A stretch of 51,741 bases of DNA, from NCBI GenBank assembly GCA_902785855.1, contig CADAAJ010000002.1, positions 1 through 51,741 of the forward strand, written 5' to 3'. The notes beneath the pieces were generated by a model. It was not told where the DNA came from. It saw nothing but the letters and a program-made list of their open reading frames with translations, and did no database searches. The position numbers were made by a program, and so were the translations under genes. This document shows, one piece after another, positions 37,909 through 47,476 of this stretch. Source of the stretch: an uncultured Methanobrevibacter sp. GTDB lineage: Archaea; Methanobacteriota; Methanobacteria; Methanobacteriales; Methanobacteriaceae. Position 1 is the stretch's first letter. Every line of letters starts with the position of its first letter.

Positions 37909-38625
37909 TCATAATTTTACTTGAAATTTATTAGTTTCAATAATTTTTGGTAATTTACCCATAGTTGCAACATTATCATCACAAACTATTAAAAGACCAT
38001 TGAAAAATTCCCTAAATTCTTCAGCAAAATTTAGTGCATTGTAAATGCTATCTTCACTCGTATCGCCTTTAACTTCATTTGCAATATTAGTTGCAAGTCC
38101 ATCAGCAACAGATGGTGAATCTGCTAAAACAGTAACACTATCAGATTCACCAAAACTAATCGAATGACCAATTCTTCCAGAAGAAGTGCATATTCCAAGT
38201 ATTTTTCGCCTAGGTTTAATTACAAAAGCCAAATTATTTTCAAGAACTTTATTGTTTGAATAAATTCCACACAAAACTTTTTTATCATTAACCAATGCAA
38301 TATCCCCACCATTTTCAACAATAGAATAGGAAGATTTATTATTGATTAAATAATTTAAAGACAACTCTGAGATGCTTCCAGCAACACATGCCATAGGCCC
38401 TACATCTGCAATTTTTGATGAATCCAACATAGTTTTTACAATTAAAGGTAAATCGTCATCATCATCTGAAACCGGCTGTAGAGATATTAAAAAATCATTA
38501 TTCTGATTAATATATTTTTTTAAATCAAAACGAATATTTAAAATAAATTCTTCAAGACTATGATTTGACAAATCAGTTGTTAATCTAATGTGTGTTTCAC
38601 CAAGATTTATTTCACAAAAATTCAT
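37909..38625 (-). CDS. UPF0280 family protein (ApbE-like fold)
   Basis: 238 residues. UPF0280 is widespread in methanogens and related to the ApbE/FMN-transferase fold. Visible features are DVGPMACVAGSISEL, SIVENGGDIAL, and GICTSSGRIGHSISFGE, the counterparts of the ApbE flavin-binding and C-terminal motifs. Whether it moves FMN is not known. The start codon is only 44 bases from the divergent cyclic-diphosphoglycerate synthetase start, so both promoters overlap. No ribosome site is visible. Confidence 0.8.
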   Translation of the reverse strand: MNFCEINLGETHIRLTTDLSNHSLEEFILNIRFDLKKYINQNNDFLISLQPVSDDDDDLPLIVKTMLDSSKIADVGPMACVAGSISELSLNYLINNKSSYSIVENGGDIALVNDKKVLCGIYSNNKVLENNLAFVIKPRRKILGICTSSGRIGHSISFGESDSVTVLADSPSVADGLATNIANEVKGDTSEDSIYNALNFAEEFREFFNGLLIVCDDNVATMGKLPKIIETNKFQVKL

Positions 38626-38669
38626 ATTTTAATATATAATTTATTAAATATTAAAACATATTAGATAAT
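38626..38669. promoter_or_regulatory. 44-base divergent promoter region
   Basis: The whole gap between two divergent start codons is 44 bases. It holds two TATA-like stretches: TTTAATATATAATTT (38627-38641), correctly placed for the rightward gene, and AAATATTAAA with flanks (~38641-38656), placed for the leftward gene. Both messages would be leaderless or nearly so, and polymerases cannot both bind at once. Confidence 0.4.
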
Positions 38670-40049
38670 ATGAAAAGTATTAATAAAATGTTGTGTCTGG
38701 TTGACGGTGAACATTACCTGCCAGTCACACAAGAGGCAATAAATACATTAAATAATCTGGAGCATATTGATATTGTAGGTGCTGTTTTTATTGGTGGAAC
38801 AGAAAAACTCAGAGATGAATCAGAAGACACATATTCTGAAAAACTCGCTATTCCCGTCCAATTTGCTAAAGACAAGAATATTCCCTATGATATCATTGTA
38901 GAAATGATAAGAAAATATGATGCAGATACTGTTATGGATTTAAGTGATGAACCTATCTTAGATTATCCTAAAAGATTTAAAATTGCATGTAAAGTTTTAA
39001 ATGAAGGAATAAGTTATGAAGGACCTGATTTTAAATTCGAAGCTACATCACAATATGATGTTATGGAAAAACCTTCAATAACAATTCTTGGAACTGGTAA
39101 ACGTATTGGAAAAACAGCAGTTTCAGGATTTGTTTCAAGACTTATCGATAAAAATGGGTATGAACCTTGTGTAATAGCTATGGGAAGAGGTGGGCCTGAA
39201 GAGCCTGAAATAGTTCATGGAGAAGATTTAAAAATTACAGCAGAATTTTTACTTGAACAATCAGAAAAAGGAATTCATGCAGCAAGTGATCATTGGGAAG
39301 ATGCTTTAATGAGCAGAATATTAACTATCGGTTGTAGACGCTGTGGTGGTGGAATGGCCGGTGAAGTATTTCTCACAAATATGAAAAAAGGTGCAAGATT
39401 AGCCAATCAGGTTGATGCAAAATTTGCAATCTTTGAAGGTAGTGGTGCTGCAATACCACCAATTAAAACAAACAAAAAAATTGTATTAATAGGTGCAAAC
39501 CAACCAATTGAAAACTTAACAACCTACTTTGGACCATACAGAGTTGGAATGGGTGATTTGGTTATTTTAACAATGTGTGAAGAACCAATGTGTTCAGATG
39601 AAAAAATACTTAAAATTGAAGAATTTGTAAAAGAAGTAAATCCTGATGCAACAGTAATATCCACAGTATTCAGACCAAAACCGCTAGATGATATTTCAAA
39701 CAAAAATGTGTTATTTGCAACAACTGCACCTGAAGATGTTAAAGACAAATTAGTGGAATATCTGGAAAGCAATTATAATTGTAAAGTAATTGGAACAACA
39801 CCTCACCTATCCAACAGACCACTTTTACGTGAAGATATGAAAAAATATATGGATAAAGCAGATGTTATGTTAACAGAACTTAAAGCAGCTGCAGTTGATG
39901 TTGCAACAAAAGATGCAATATCCCACGGATTAGAAGTGGTTTATTGTGATAATATTCCAGTTCCAATAAATGATTCATATCCGGATTTAGCAGAATCTGT
40001 ACTGAAATTAACAGATTCAGCAATTGATGATTTTAACAAATCATCATAA
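38670..40049 (+). CDS. cpgs: Cyclic 2,3-diphosphoglycerate synthetase
   Basis: 459 residues, the normal length. It closes 2,3-diphosphoglycerate into the cyclic form with ATP; this compound is an intracellular solute and phosphate store in Methanobacteriales. The P-loop [13 protein letters not shown] lies at ~140-152. Other segments are [12 protein letters not shown] at the N-terminus, [34 protein letters not shown] and [12 protein letters not shown]. It has its own promoter in the 44-base divergent gap. A T-rich tract follows the stop. Confidence 0.92.
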   Translation: MKSINKMLCLVDGEHYLPVTQEAINTLNNLEHIDIVGAVFIGGTEKLRDESEDTYSEKLAIPVQFAKDKNIPYDIIVEMIRKYDADTVMDLSDEPILDYPKRFKIACKVLNEGISYEGPDFKFEATSQYDVMEKPSITILGTGKRIGKTAVSGFVSRLIDKNGYEPCVIAMGRGGPEEPEIVHGEDLKITAEFLLEQSEKGIHAASDHWEDALMSRILTIGCRRCGGGMAGEVFLTNMKKGARLANQVDAKFAIFEGSGAAIPPIKTNKKIVLIGANQPIENLTTYFGPYRVGMGDLVILTMCEEPMCSDEKILKIEEFVKEVNPDATVISTVFRPKPLDDISNKNVLFATTAPEDVKDKLVEYLESNYNCKVIGTTPHLSNRPLLREDMKKYMDKADVMLTELKAAAVDVATKDAISHGLEVVYCDNIPVPINDSYPDLAESVLKLTDSAIDDFNKSS

Positions 40050-40098
40050 AATTTTTTTTAAAAATAACATGAAAATCCAAGTAATTAGAAAAGTTTAA

Positions 40099-40108
40099 TT
40101 TATAATAA
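40099..40108 (+). promoter_or_regulatory. TATA box of mtxX-uppS-tatD
   Basis: TTTATAATAA is centred 24 bases before the mtxX ATG, so the mRNA should start at the ATG. No ribosome site is present. Confidence 0.45.
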
Positions 40109-40127
40109 AATACAAAAATTAATTACA

Positions 40128-40844
40128 ATGAAAACAATAGCTATTGGTGTTGGAGAAAATGAAAATATTATTCAAGCTTGTCATATCTTCAAAGAAAAAC
40201 ACCCAAAAACAGATTTAAAATTAATCTATAATGATAAAGATTTACTTAAAGCAGTTTCAAGTACTAAAGTAGATGCTGTAATTCGTGGATCACTTTCTGC
40301 ATCAAATATAATGCAAGAATTAAAAGAAGAATATCCAAAACTCACCCGTGCAACATATGTAAATGGTGACGGTTACGAATTTCTTCTAACACCTGTTGGA
40401 ATTGACGAAGGTGAAAGTATTGAAGAAAAATTTGAAATTGCTGAAAACTGCATTAATTTCTTTAAAAAAGTAGGTAAAACTCCAAAAATCGCAGTACTTG
40501 CTCAAGGAAGAAAAGATGATTTTGGAAGAGGAAAAGAAGTTTCAGAATCAATTACTGAAAGCAGAAAATTAACAAAACTTATAAAAGAACAAACTGATGC
40601 AGATGTTAAAAATTATCATATATTAATTGAAAAAGCAATAAACGACAAATGCAATATAATAATCGCTCCAAATGGTAGAATCGGGAATATAATTTTCAGA
40701 ACTCTCGTTTTATTAAATTCCTGGCCAAGTCATGGAGCAATAACCTTTGGTATTGATAATATTTATATAGACACCAGTAGAGATCAAAGCATTCAAGGAT
40801 ATGTACGTAGTTTAAAATTAGCAAATGAATTAATTAAGGGATAA
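40128..40844 (+). CDS. mtxX: Methanogenesis marker protein 4 (MtxX)
   Basis: 238 residues. MtxX/marker 4 is found in methanogens and resembles phosphate acetyl/butyryltransferases. It is annotated as a methyltransferase-linked protein, but its reaction is unsettled. Seen here: [50 protein letters not shown] and [12 protein letters not shown]. It heads a tight operon: uppS begins one base after its stop, then tatD. Confidence 0.82.
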   Translation: MKTIAIGVGENENIIQACHIFKEKHPKTDLKLIYNDKDLLKAVSSTKVDAVIRGSLSASNIMQELKEEYPKLTRATYVNGDGYEFLLTPVGIDEGESIEEKFEIAENCINFFKKVGKTPKIAVLAQGRKDDFGRGKEVSESITESRKLTKLIKEQTDADVKNYHILIEKAINDKCNIIIAPNGRIGNIIFRTLVLLNSWPSHGAITFGIDNIYIDTSRDQSIQGYVRSLKLANELIKG

Positions 40845-40845
40845 C

Positions 40846-41610
40846 ATGGCAGAAAATGTACTTTACAGATTATATGAATGGTATATCTCAAGAGGATTAT
40901 CACAGGATAAAATGCCTAAACATGTTGCTATCATCATGGACGGTAACAGAAGATTCTCTAAACTTCAGGGAAATATTGATGTTGTAAAAGGTCATGAAAT
41001 CGGAGTAGATACTTTAGAAAAAGTTCTAGACTGGAGTATTGAACTTGGAATAGAAATTATTACTGCTTATGCATTTTCAACCGAGAATTTCAACAGATCA
41101 GAACATGAAGTAGAAGGATTAATGAAATTATTCGTGAAAAACTTCAAAAGACTTGTAACCCATGAAAAAATTCATAAAAATGAAGTGCGTGTAAAAGTAG
41201 TTGGAAGAACAGAACTACTTCCAGAAAGTGTAAGAGAAGCAATTAAAGAAGCAGAAGAAGCAAGTGCTCATTATAATAAAAGATTATTCAATATAGCTAT
41301 TGGTTACGATGGACGTTTGGAAATAATTGACTCATTTAAAAAAATTATTCAAGATGTTCAGGCAGGAAAAATTACAATTGATGATGTTAATGAAGATTTA
41401 GTTAGTAAAAACCTATACACCAAGGGATTAGCTGATCCTAACTTAATTATCAGAACAAGTGGAGAAGAAAGACTAAGTGGATTTTTATTATGGCAATCAT
41501 CATATTCAGAACTTTATTTTTGTGAAACATTATGGCCAGAACTTAGAAAAGTTGACTTCATAAGAGCAATCAGATCATATCAAGCAAGAGATAGAAGATT
41601 TGGAGTCTAA
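40846..41610 (+). CDS. uppS: cis-Prenyl diphosphate synthase (UppS family)
   Basis: 254 residues. It makes the long cis-polyprenyl diphosphate that carries sugars for glycoprotein and pseudomurein synthesis. The catalytic Asp and binding loop are MDGNRR at 31-36; other motifs are [20 protein letters not shown], and the C-terminal [21 protein letters not shown]. An AAGGGAT ribosome site lies at the end of mtxX. It is followed two bases later by tatD. Confidence 0.94.
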   Translation: MAENVLYRLYEWYISRGLSQDKMPKHVAIIMDGNRRFSKLQGNIDVVKGHEIGVDTLEKVLDWSIELGIEIITAYAFSTENFNRSEHEVEGLMKLFVKNFKRLVTHEKIHKNEVRVKVVGRTELLPESVREAIKEAEEASAHYNKRLFNIAIGYDGRLEIIDSFKKIIQDVQAGKITIDDVNEDLVSKNLYTKGLADPNLIIRTSGEERLSGFLLWQSSYSELYFCETLWPELRKVDFIRAIRSYQARDRRFGV

Positions 41611-41612
41611 AC

Positions 41613-42374
41613 ATGATTGATACACACTGTCACATTGACTTTGAAGACTACGACAATGACAGAGAAGATGTAATTAAAAGAGCACAGGAAAAATTAGATG
41701 CGGTAATTGTATCTGGAATCAGTGAACAATCAAACCAGAGTGTTTTAGATTTATCAAATAAATATAAAGGATTTATATATCCTACTTTTGGATACCATCC
41801 TGTCAGTTCACAAAATTGTAGTGAAGATGAATTAAATGGTGCTCATAAACATTTAATTTCAAATATTAAAGATATTGCTGCTATCGGAGAAGTAGGAATG
41901 GACTTTTTTTATGTTAAAGATAAAGCACTTCGTGAAAGACAAAGGGAAATATTTACAAGTTTTCTTGAAATAGCCGATGAATATAAAGTTCCAATACTTA
42001 TGCATGTTAGAGATTGTGAGAAAAAAGCAGTTAATATTATTGAAAACTATGATAATATCCCTTATTTTGTATTTCATTGCTTTAGTGGTAGTTTAAAAAC
42101 TGCACGAAGAATAATGGATAAAGACAATTGCTATATGAGTTTTTCAACAATGTTATGTTATTCAAAACAACATCAGGATTTAATTGAAAACCTTGATTTA
42201 GATTATATTTTAACAGAAACCGATAGTCCTTATTTAGCTATGACTAAAGAAGAGCGAAATGAACCTGTAAATGTTGTAAATGCTTTGAATAAAATATCTG
42301 AAATAAAAAAAATAGATTTAAACACTGTTGATGAAATTACCACCAGCAATGCTCGTAAAATTTTCAAAATTTAG
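41613..42374 (+). CDS. TatD family metal-dependent hydrolase
   Basis: 253 residues, an amidohydrolase-fold TIM barrel. Metal ligands: HCH at 5-7, Glu in IGEVGMDF (~92), His in LMHVRD (~131), His in FHCFSG (~154) and Asp in TETDSPYL (~205). TatD enzymes are DNases or related hydrolases; the physiological substrate here is not known. GGAGTC before the ATG is the ribosome site. The stop overlaps the convergent orphan gene by four bases. Confidence 0.9.
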   Translation: MIDTHCHIDFEDYDNDREDVIKRAQEKLDAVIVSGISEQSNQSVLDLSNKYKGFIYPTFGYHPVSSQNCSEDELNGAHKHLISNIKDIAAIGEVGMDFFYVKDKALRERQREIFTSFLEIADEYKVPILMHVRDCEKKAVNIIENYDNIPYFVFHCFSGSLKTARRIMDKDNCYMSFSTMLCYSKQHQDLIENLDLDYILTETDSPYLAMTKEERNEPVNVVNALNKISEIKKIDLNTVDEITTSNARKIFKI

Positions 42375-42736
42375 TAATGTAGTGTAAAATTTAAATTAAT
42401 TAATACATCACTACCTTCCTTAACAGCTTCAATTTCTAATTCAAAATCTATTAAATCATTCATTACCAATTTAATTAAATCCCATTCCAAGATAGAATCA
42501 TTAAGATAGACCATGAATTGATTTCTATCTATTTTTATAGATTTTCTACAGAATAATTTAAAAGCATAAAAATAAAGTTCCAATCTAAAAATTAAATCTT
42601 CTTTATCACCAGTTCCATTTATGAAAAATTCTTTTAAATCCTTTTGTAATATTTTTCCTTCATCACCAATATCAACTTTAAAAGTTTCCATATCTTTTAA
42701 ATCATCCATTAATTGTTGTTTATCTTTTTCCTGCAT
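42371..42736 (-). CDS. Hypothetical small acidic protein
   Basis: 121 residues, not recognised. It has no signal peptide or membrane span and is rich in Asp, Glu, Leu and Lys, with predicted helices (LIFRLELYFYAFKLFCRKS) and strands at the C-terminus. The start is well supported by GGTG eight bases before the ATG. It begins 13 bases after the phosphatase-like membrane protein and is likely co-transcribed with it. Confidence 0.6.
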   Translation of the reverse strand: MQEKDKQQLMDDLKDMETFKVDIGDEGKILQKDLKEFFINGTGDKEDLIFRLELYFYAFKLFCRKSIKIDRNQFMVYLNDSILEWDLIKLVMNDLIDFELEIEAVKEGSDVLINLNFTLHY

Positions 42737-42749
42737 TCAAACACCATTA

Positions 42750-44705
42750 TTACTTTTTATTTTTTAATATTTCCAAATTCTCTTTTAAAAGTGAATAAAC
42801 TTTTTCAGCTCCTACAATATCCTCATCAGGCATTTTCCAATCTGAAGGATATAAAATAAATGATTTTGATTGACTTCCACCAATTCCACCATGACTTCCA
42901 ATGAGTTCTTCAAAAGCACAAACCTCATCTGTTTTAGAATCATAAAAACTGTTTACTAAAATATCTGGAAGATGATTAAAAGTACAGTGTCTTTTTATTT
43001 GTTCAGCTGCAAATTCCCCATAGTTTTCAAGAGGATTTTCACCTTCAATTTTATCAATATCGAGGAAATATTTACCATTTTTACTTAAAACAAGGTTACC
43101 ATGCTCTTTAGAGAAGACTACAATAAAACCTATGTATTCATTATCAAGAATGCTTGGAATAAAATTCGGGAATAATTTCATTAATTCTTCATAGCTTAAT
43201 CTATAATTCCATTGAGTTAAATAAATCAATGCTAGATTACCTGATGCAAGTACAGTTACCTGTGAATCTGAAAATTCATCATCATTTTCAGTTTCATTTT
43301 TATGTGAAAAAGGATTGAATACCTCTGTGTGGTGGTCTTCTTCTGAAGATAAATTAGCATAAACTGACATATCCATTGGAAGTAATGATTTAATAAATTC
43401 TTCAAAGGGCATTCCATATCTTTGTGTAAATGTAGCTCCTTTACTTTGTCCGTGGTCTGATTGTATTACAAACTGATATTCTCTTGAAGCATATCTGCTT
43501 CCTTCAATTAATCGTCTAATATGTTTATCTATTAAACTAAGAGCATATAGAGAATCTTCATCTTCAACACCTGAGTGATGTGCAATTTCATCATAACCCA
43601 GATATGTAGAATATGCAACATCCACATTACCAACCATAATATCTCCAAGTAATGTTGAAGTGTTAACTTCACTCATAAAAACATTTGTTCCAACTCTAAT
43701 GGATGCATATTTAAAATTTCTATCAATTCTTGGTTGAATATCTTCTACTTTATGTTTTCTTTGTGATTTAAGCTCTTTAAATAAATCCAATAATCCTAAT
43801 ATTGCAATACGTGCTGTATAGCTTGGACTTGAATAAAGTGAAAACCATGCATCATTATATAATTTTTTAAAGTTTCTGAATTTACTTGAAGTTAAAATAT
43901 AATTTTTAGCATCTCCTGAAAATAGATTTGATCTGCTGGCTCCATCATGGGCAAGTAATCCATTTCCATCGGAAATACGCTCTTCAAGTATTTCAATATC
44001 CTTTATTGAAGAACACTGTATGATTTTATTATTGTTTTCTTTTTCAACCCATCTGAATGCTACAATATCTCTATTATTTCCATGTAAAATTCCTGCCTGA
44101 CTTGCTCCTGTTTGGGAAGATAAATCAGTAAACCATGGTTTAAGACTATGTGTTTTTGATTTTAAAAGTTTTTTAACATTACTCATATATCCTTTTTCAA
44201 TAGCTTTTGATAACATATCATATGAAAGACCGTCGATTTCAACTATAATAACACCCGGATAATGTTTAACGTCTTTTTTTCTTTTCTTTTGTGCATCTCT
44301 TAAAACAACCCTGTAATATGATGTATCATCATCAACTGTAAGAATTGCTGTTAGGAGTGTAGTAACTGCAGTTAACGCAAAAGCAACAACTAAAAAACCG
44401 TATCCCTCAATTTTAATATAAAACATTGGTGCAAAAAACTCTATTATAAAAGCATTTAAAATAAATAAAGCAAATCCGAATGTCAATAATATAAAAGGCA
44501 GAAATAATCTTGTAATAATTGGCCATAAAACAGCATTTATGAAACTGAAAAACAAAATAAAGAGAAGTATATCATCAATATATTCTATTTCAACACCTAA
44601 ACCAAGCAAACTGACTAAATACATTGCAATTACATTTGCAAAAAATAAAATCAATGTTCTTTTAATAGAAATATTTCGGGGCGGTTTTTCACTAATTCGT
44701 TCCAT
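42750..44705 (-). CDS. Membrane protein: holin_4_2-like N-terminus plus alkaline-phosphatase-superfamily domain
   Basis: 651 residues. Residues ~10-125 contain four helices like the YvlD/Phage_holin_4_2 family. Residues ~145-651 are an alkaline phosphatase/phosphodiesterase domain: EIDGLSYDML (metal Asp, ~156), GASQAGILHG (nucleophile region, ~200), GYDEIAHHSG (~372) and SDHGQSKG (~417), all metal-ligand positions, and GSHGGIGG near the end. The enzyme may act on a phospho- or sulfo-diester at the cell surface. Substrate is unknown. It lies between two pilin-like genes and the orphan at 42371. Confidence 0.83.
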   Translation of the reverse strand: MERISEKPPRNISIKRTLILFFANVIAMYLVSLLGLGVEIEYIDDILLFILFFSFINAVLWPIITRLFLPFILLTFGFALFILNAFIIEFFAPMFYIKIEGYGFLVVAFALTAVTTLLTAILTVDDDTSYYRVVLRDAQKKRKKDVKHYPGVIIVEIDGLSYDMLSKAIEKGYMSNVKKLLKSKTHSLKPWFTDLSSQTGASQAGILHGNNRDIVAFRWVEKENNNKIIQCSSIKDIEILEERISDGNGLLAHDGASRSNLFSGDAKNYILTSSKFRNFKKLYNDAWFSLYSSPSYTARIAILGLLDLFKELKSQRKHKVEDIQPRIDRNFKYASIRVGTNVFMSEVNTSTLLGDIMVGNVDVAYSTYLGYDEIAHHSGVEDEDSLYALSLIDKHIRRLIEGSRYASREYQFVIQSDHGQSKGATFTQRYGMPFEEFIKSLLPMDMSVYANLSSEEDHHTEVFNPFSHKNETENDDEFSDSQVTVLASGNLALIYLTQWNYRLSYEELMKLFPNFIPSILDNEYIGFIVVFSKEHGNLVLSKNGKYFLDIDKIEGENPLENYGEFAAEQIKRHCTFNHLPDILVNSFYDSKTDEVCAFEELIGSHGGIGGSQSKSFILYPSDWKMPDEDIVGAEKVYSLLKENLEILKNKK

Positions 44706-44742
44706 ATAGAATTATTATATAATTTAATGTTAAAAATATTTC

Positions 44743-45240
44743 CTATACCCATTTTACATCAGCAGTTGTAAAAACGTAATGCGGTGAAAAAACAGGATTA
44801 TATAATTTATTAGTTGATGAAGTAGAATTAAAAGTAATTGCCAATTCTTTTCTTAAATTATAATTTATTCTATCACCAATGGAATCCAGTTCCTTTTTTG
44901 TGAATCTATCAGACATTTTTGCATAAACTTTAAACTGAATTCTGTTTTTTTCATAATTTCCATCCATTCCCAAATCAGTATATGAAATATTAATTATTTC
45001 AACTGAATACGGATAAAGAAGACTGTTTTTTGTCATTGAATATTCCTGAAATGTGTCTTTAGGATATATTCCACTAGATGAAGTGCCAACACCTTCAATA
45101 ACTCCGATTCTTGCAGCACTCATTGCAATATTTAATTCCTGCTGATTTGAAATAAATACAACTGAAAGCATTAAAACAATTATTAATGTTCCAAACAATA
45201 TTAAAAATTCAGCAGAAATCTGACCTTTATTATTCATCAT
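44743..45240 (-). CDS. Class III signal peptide (pilin-like) protein
   Basis: 165 residues. The N-terminus MMNNKGQISAEFLILFGTL fits the class III signal: K-G/Q cleavage site, then QxSxEF and a hydrophobic helix. It should be cut by an EppA-type prepilin peptidase and assembled or anchored in the membrane. The rest is a short outside domain with an end rich in aromatics. Its ATG overlaps the stop of the upstream pilin-like gene; GTGATAAA is the ribosome site. The pair is likely two subunits of one surface structure. Confidence 0.8.
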   Translation of the reverse strand: MMNNKGQISAEFLILFGTLIIVLMLSVVFISNQQELNIAMSAARIGVIEGVGTSSSGIYPKDTFQEYSMTKNSLLYPYSVEIINISYTDLGMDGNYEKNRIQFKVYAKMSDRFTKKELDSIGDRINYNLRKELAITFNSTSSTNKLYNPVFSPHYVFTTADVKWV

Positions 45241-45632
45241 TTTATCACTATTTTACCCTCATCTGTTTTTGAAATTAAATAACTTCTACCACTAATTAAT
45301 TTATAATTTGAATCAACATTAACTAATGGAAGTAAACTTTCACCTTTTTTATCACCATATTCAATGAATATCTTATTTTTTTCAACAGCCAACTCAAAAT
45401 AACCTTTATCAGATGGTAATTTGATATGTTTTGAATATCCAGGACCATTTGAATTAACCTGACTTATCACATTAGCTACATTATCAAGTATAATTCTGTG
45501 ATTTACATTATCTTCAACATTTTTATTTGATGAAATTGTACTGGAAGTGTAAAATAACATTCCTGATGCAATAATTAATATAATAAATAATGAAAATAAA
45601 TATTCTATTGAAATAAAACCTTTTTCATCCAT
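45237..45632 (-). CDS. Second pilin-like protein
   Basis: 131 residues. The N-terminus MDEKGFISIEYLFSLFIILII has the K-G cleavage site, the Glu five residues after it and a hydrophobic helix as in type IV pilin-like proteins, but Phe replaces the Gln at +1 of the usual archaeal class III signal. The remaining ~100 residues are a small outside domain with strands. It overlaps the next pilin-like gene by four bases and is translated with it. Confidence 0.72.
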   Translation of the reverse strand: MDEKGFISIEYLFSLFIILIIASGMLFYTSSTISSNKNVEDNVNHRIILDNVANVISQVNSNGPGYSKHIKLPSDKGYFELAVEKNKIFIEYGDKKGESLLPLVNVDSNYKLISGRSYLISKTDEGKIVIK

Positions 45633-45730
45633 AATTTTAGATTATTTTTAAAATAAATAAAGATTTCTCAGATTAAAACTCAATTTTAATACAAAATTAT
45701 TAAATATAATTTGAAATAAAAAGTTATACC

Positions 45731-46483
45731 ATGAAAGGAAAAGTAATTTTCATTGGTGCAGGTCCGGGAGATCCTGATTTAATCACCGTTAAAGGAAAAA
45801 ATGTAATTGAAAAAGCAGATGTAATTATCTATGCAGGTTCACTTGTAAACAAAGATGTTTTAACTCCAGCACGTGATGACTGTATTATTCACAACAGTGC
45901 ATATTTAAATTTAGAAGAAACCGACAATATAATTACTGAAGCAGTAAATGAAGGAAAATTAGTTGCACGAGTACACACAGGAGATCCATCTATTTATGGT
46001 GCAATTGGTGAGCAAATTCGTGAACTTAAAAAACATGATATAGAATATGAAATTATTCCTGGTGTCAGTTCATTGTTTGGAACTGCAAGTGTTCTTGAAA
46101 GAGAATTAACATTACCTGAGATTTCACAGAGTGTTATTATCACAAGACCCGAAGGTAGAACCCCAAAATCTCGTGATGAAAGCATAGCTAGTTTTTCAAA
46201 GCATCATGCAACAATGTGTATCTTTTTGGGAATAGGTATGATTGATAAAGTTGTTGAAGAACTGTTAGTTGGTTATGATGAAACTACTCCAGTTGCAGTT
46301 GTCAAAAAAGCTACCTGGCCAGACCAAGAAATAATTAAAGGAACCCTCAAGGATATTGCAGAAAAAGTTAAAGATGCCAATATTACAAAGACTGCAATGA
46401 TAATAGTTGGAGATGTTTTAGACCCTGGTGAGTTTAATGCATCTAAGCTATATGACAAAAACTTTAAACATGAATATCGATAA
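45731..46483 (+). CDS. cbiF: Cobalt-precorrin-4 C11-methyltransferase
   Basis: 250 residues. It methylates C-11 of the corrin ring with SAM in anaerobic cobamide synthesis; methanogens need cobamide for the Mtr methyltransferase. The SAM-dependent tetrapyrrole methylase pattern is clear: FIGAGPGDPDLITVKG at the N-terminus, YAGSLV, VHTGDPSIYGA, PGVSSLFG and KKATWPDQ. Other cobalamin genes are absent nearby. The TATA-like TTAAATATAA lies ~25 bases upstream. Confidence 0.93.
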   Translation: MKGKVIFIGAGPGDPDLITVKGKNVIEKADVIIYAGSLVNKDVLTPARDDCIIHNSAYLNLEETDNIITEAVNEGKLVARVHTGDPSIYGAIGEQIRELKKHDIEYEIIPGVSSLFGTASVLERELTLPEISQSVIITRPEGRTPKSRDESIASFSKHHATMCIFLGIGMIDKVVEELLVGYDETTPVAVVKKATWPDQEIIKGTLKDIAEKVKDANITKTAMIIVGDVLDPGEFNASKLYDKNFKHEYR

Positions 46484-46485
46484 AA

Positions 46486-46513
46486 ATGAGTGATAATTAC
46501 TTATTATCCTCAT
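46486..46513. terminator. Hairpin between cbiF and convergent metE
   Basis: ATGAG-T-GATAAT, loop TACTT, then ATTATC-CTCAT: an 11-pair stem with a single bulged T. T-rich sequence follows. It lies in the 48-base gap between two convergent genes, so it can stop transcripts from one or both sides. Confidence 0.5.
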
Positions 46514-46531
46514 ATTAATTTTTAAAAAAAG

Positions 46532-47476
46532 TTAACTATATTTATCTTTTATCTGATTTATTAATTGTAATTTTTTAAAAGCTATATCTTTTGGAGCCCT
46601 TCTAAGCCCACAGTCAGGGTCAAGTAATAAATTATCTTTTCCAACAATATTTATAGCTTTAACAACCAAATCATCAACATCATCAACATCATCAAGTTCA
46701 TTAATTGATGAGTCAATACATCCAAATCCAATTTTTTTATCATGTATTAAATTGGAATTTTTCTCCAAAACACCAAGATTAACATCATTACCTGCAAATT
46801 CCATATCCAAAATATCTACATTAAATTTAGATAAATCTTTAAATGCATTATCCAAAGTTCCGCAAACATGCATTGCAAGTGGAATTTCTAAATCCTCATG
46901 TAAAATATCAATAGCTTCACTTGCTACTTTCATATCAACCATACCAGTTGATAAAAAAGGCTCATCAATTTGTATATAAACAGGACTGACTTTATCTGCA
47001 ATAGCATCAAGTTCAACTTTTAGAGAATGTGCCAAATCAATGATAGCATCTTCTTTATTTTTATAAAAAGATTCTATTCTTGAAGAATGAATAATAGTAG
47101 TAGGACCTGTGATAATTCCTTTAATTCCTTTTCCATCAGGAATATTACCTCCATAATAATCCTTTATAACATTTTTAGCAAATTGTAAATCTTTAACTGA
47201 AATTTCACTAACAGGTTTTCTAATTTTTGATACAATAACAGTATTTCCATCTTCAATTTTCATTCCAGGAATAAATTCAGTGAAAATAGAAACCATATCG
47301 CCTCTAACTTGACCATCTGATACAATATCAATTCCAGCATCAAGCTGGCTTATTACACAATCTTTTATTGCATTTTTATAAGGATCATAAGCCCCAAATA
47401 CTTTTAATAATTTTTCCTTAGCTGAAAGAGATTCTTTTAATTCAACAGGAAAACTTCCAACAACAGTAGATTTCAT
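46532..47476 (-). CDS. metE: Core methionine synthase (MetE C-domain type)
   Basis: 314 residues, only the catalytic half of MetE, as in the archaeal enzymes that take the methyl group from methylcobalamin or a corrinoid protein. Zinc ligands are visible in MHVCG (~201-205) and DPDCGLRR (~285); the homocysteine region is GIDIVSDGQVRGDM and QIDEPFL. It makes methionine from homocysteine. A 24-base run gives DDVDDVDD near residue 265. The ATG overlaps the DUF1894 stop (GGTAAAAAATGA), so the three genes DUF1890-DUF1894-metE are coupled. Confidence 0.88.
   Translation of the reverse strand: MKSTVVGSFPVELKESLSAKEKLLKVFGAYDPYKNAIKDCVISQLDAGIDIVSDGQVRGDMVSIFTEFIPGMKIEDGNTVIVSKIRKPVSEISVKDLQFAKNVIKDYYGGNIPDGKGIKGIITGPTTIIHSSRIESFYKNKEDAIIDLAHSLKVELDAIADKVSPVYIQIDEPFLSTGMVDMKVASEAIDILHEDLEIPLAMHVCGTLDNAFKDLSKFNVDILDMEFAGNDVNLGVLEKNSNLIHDKKIGFGCIDSSINELDDVDDVDDLVVKAINIVGKDNLLLDPDCGLRRAPKDIAFKKLQLINQIKDKYS

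Noticed and set aside
46660-46700. Short tandem repeat of about 24 bases within metE (DDVDDVDD)
   Set aside because: It stays in frame in a loop near the C-terminus and has no sign of function beyond a simple repeat.
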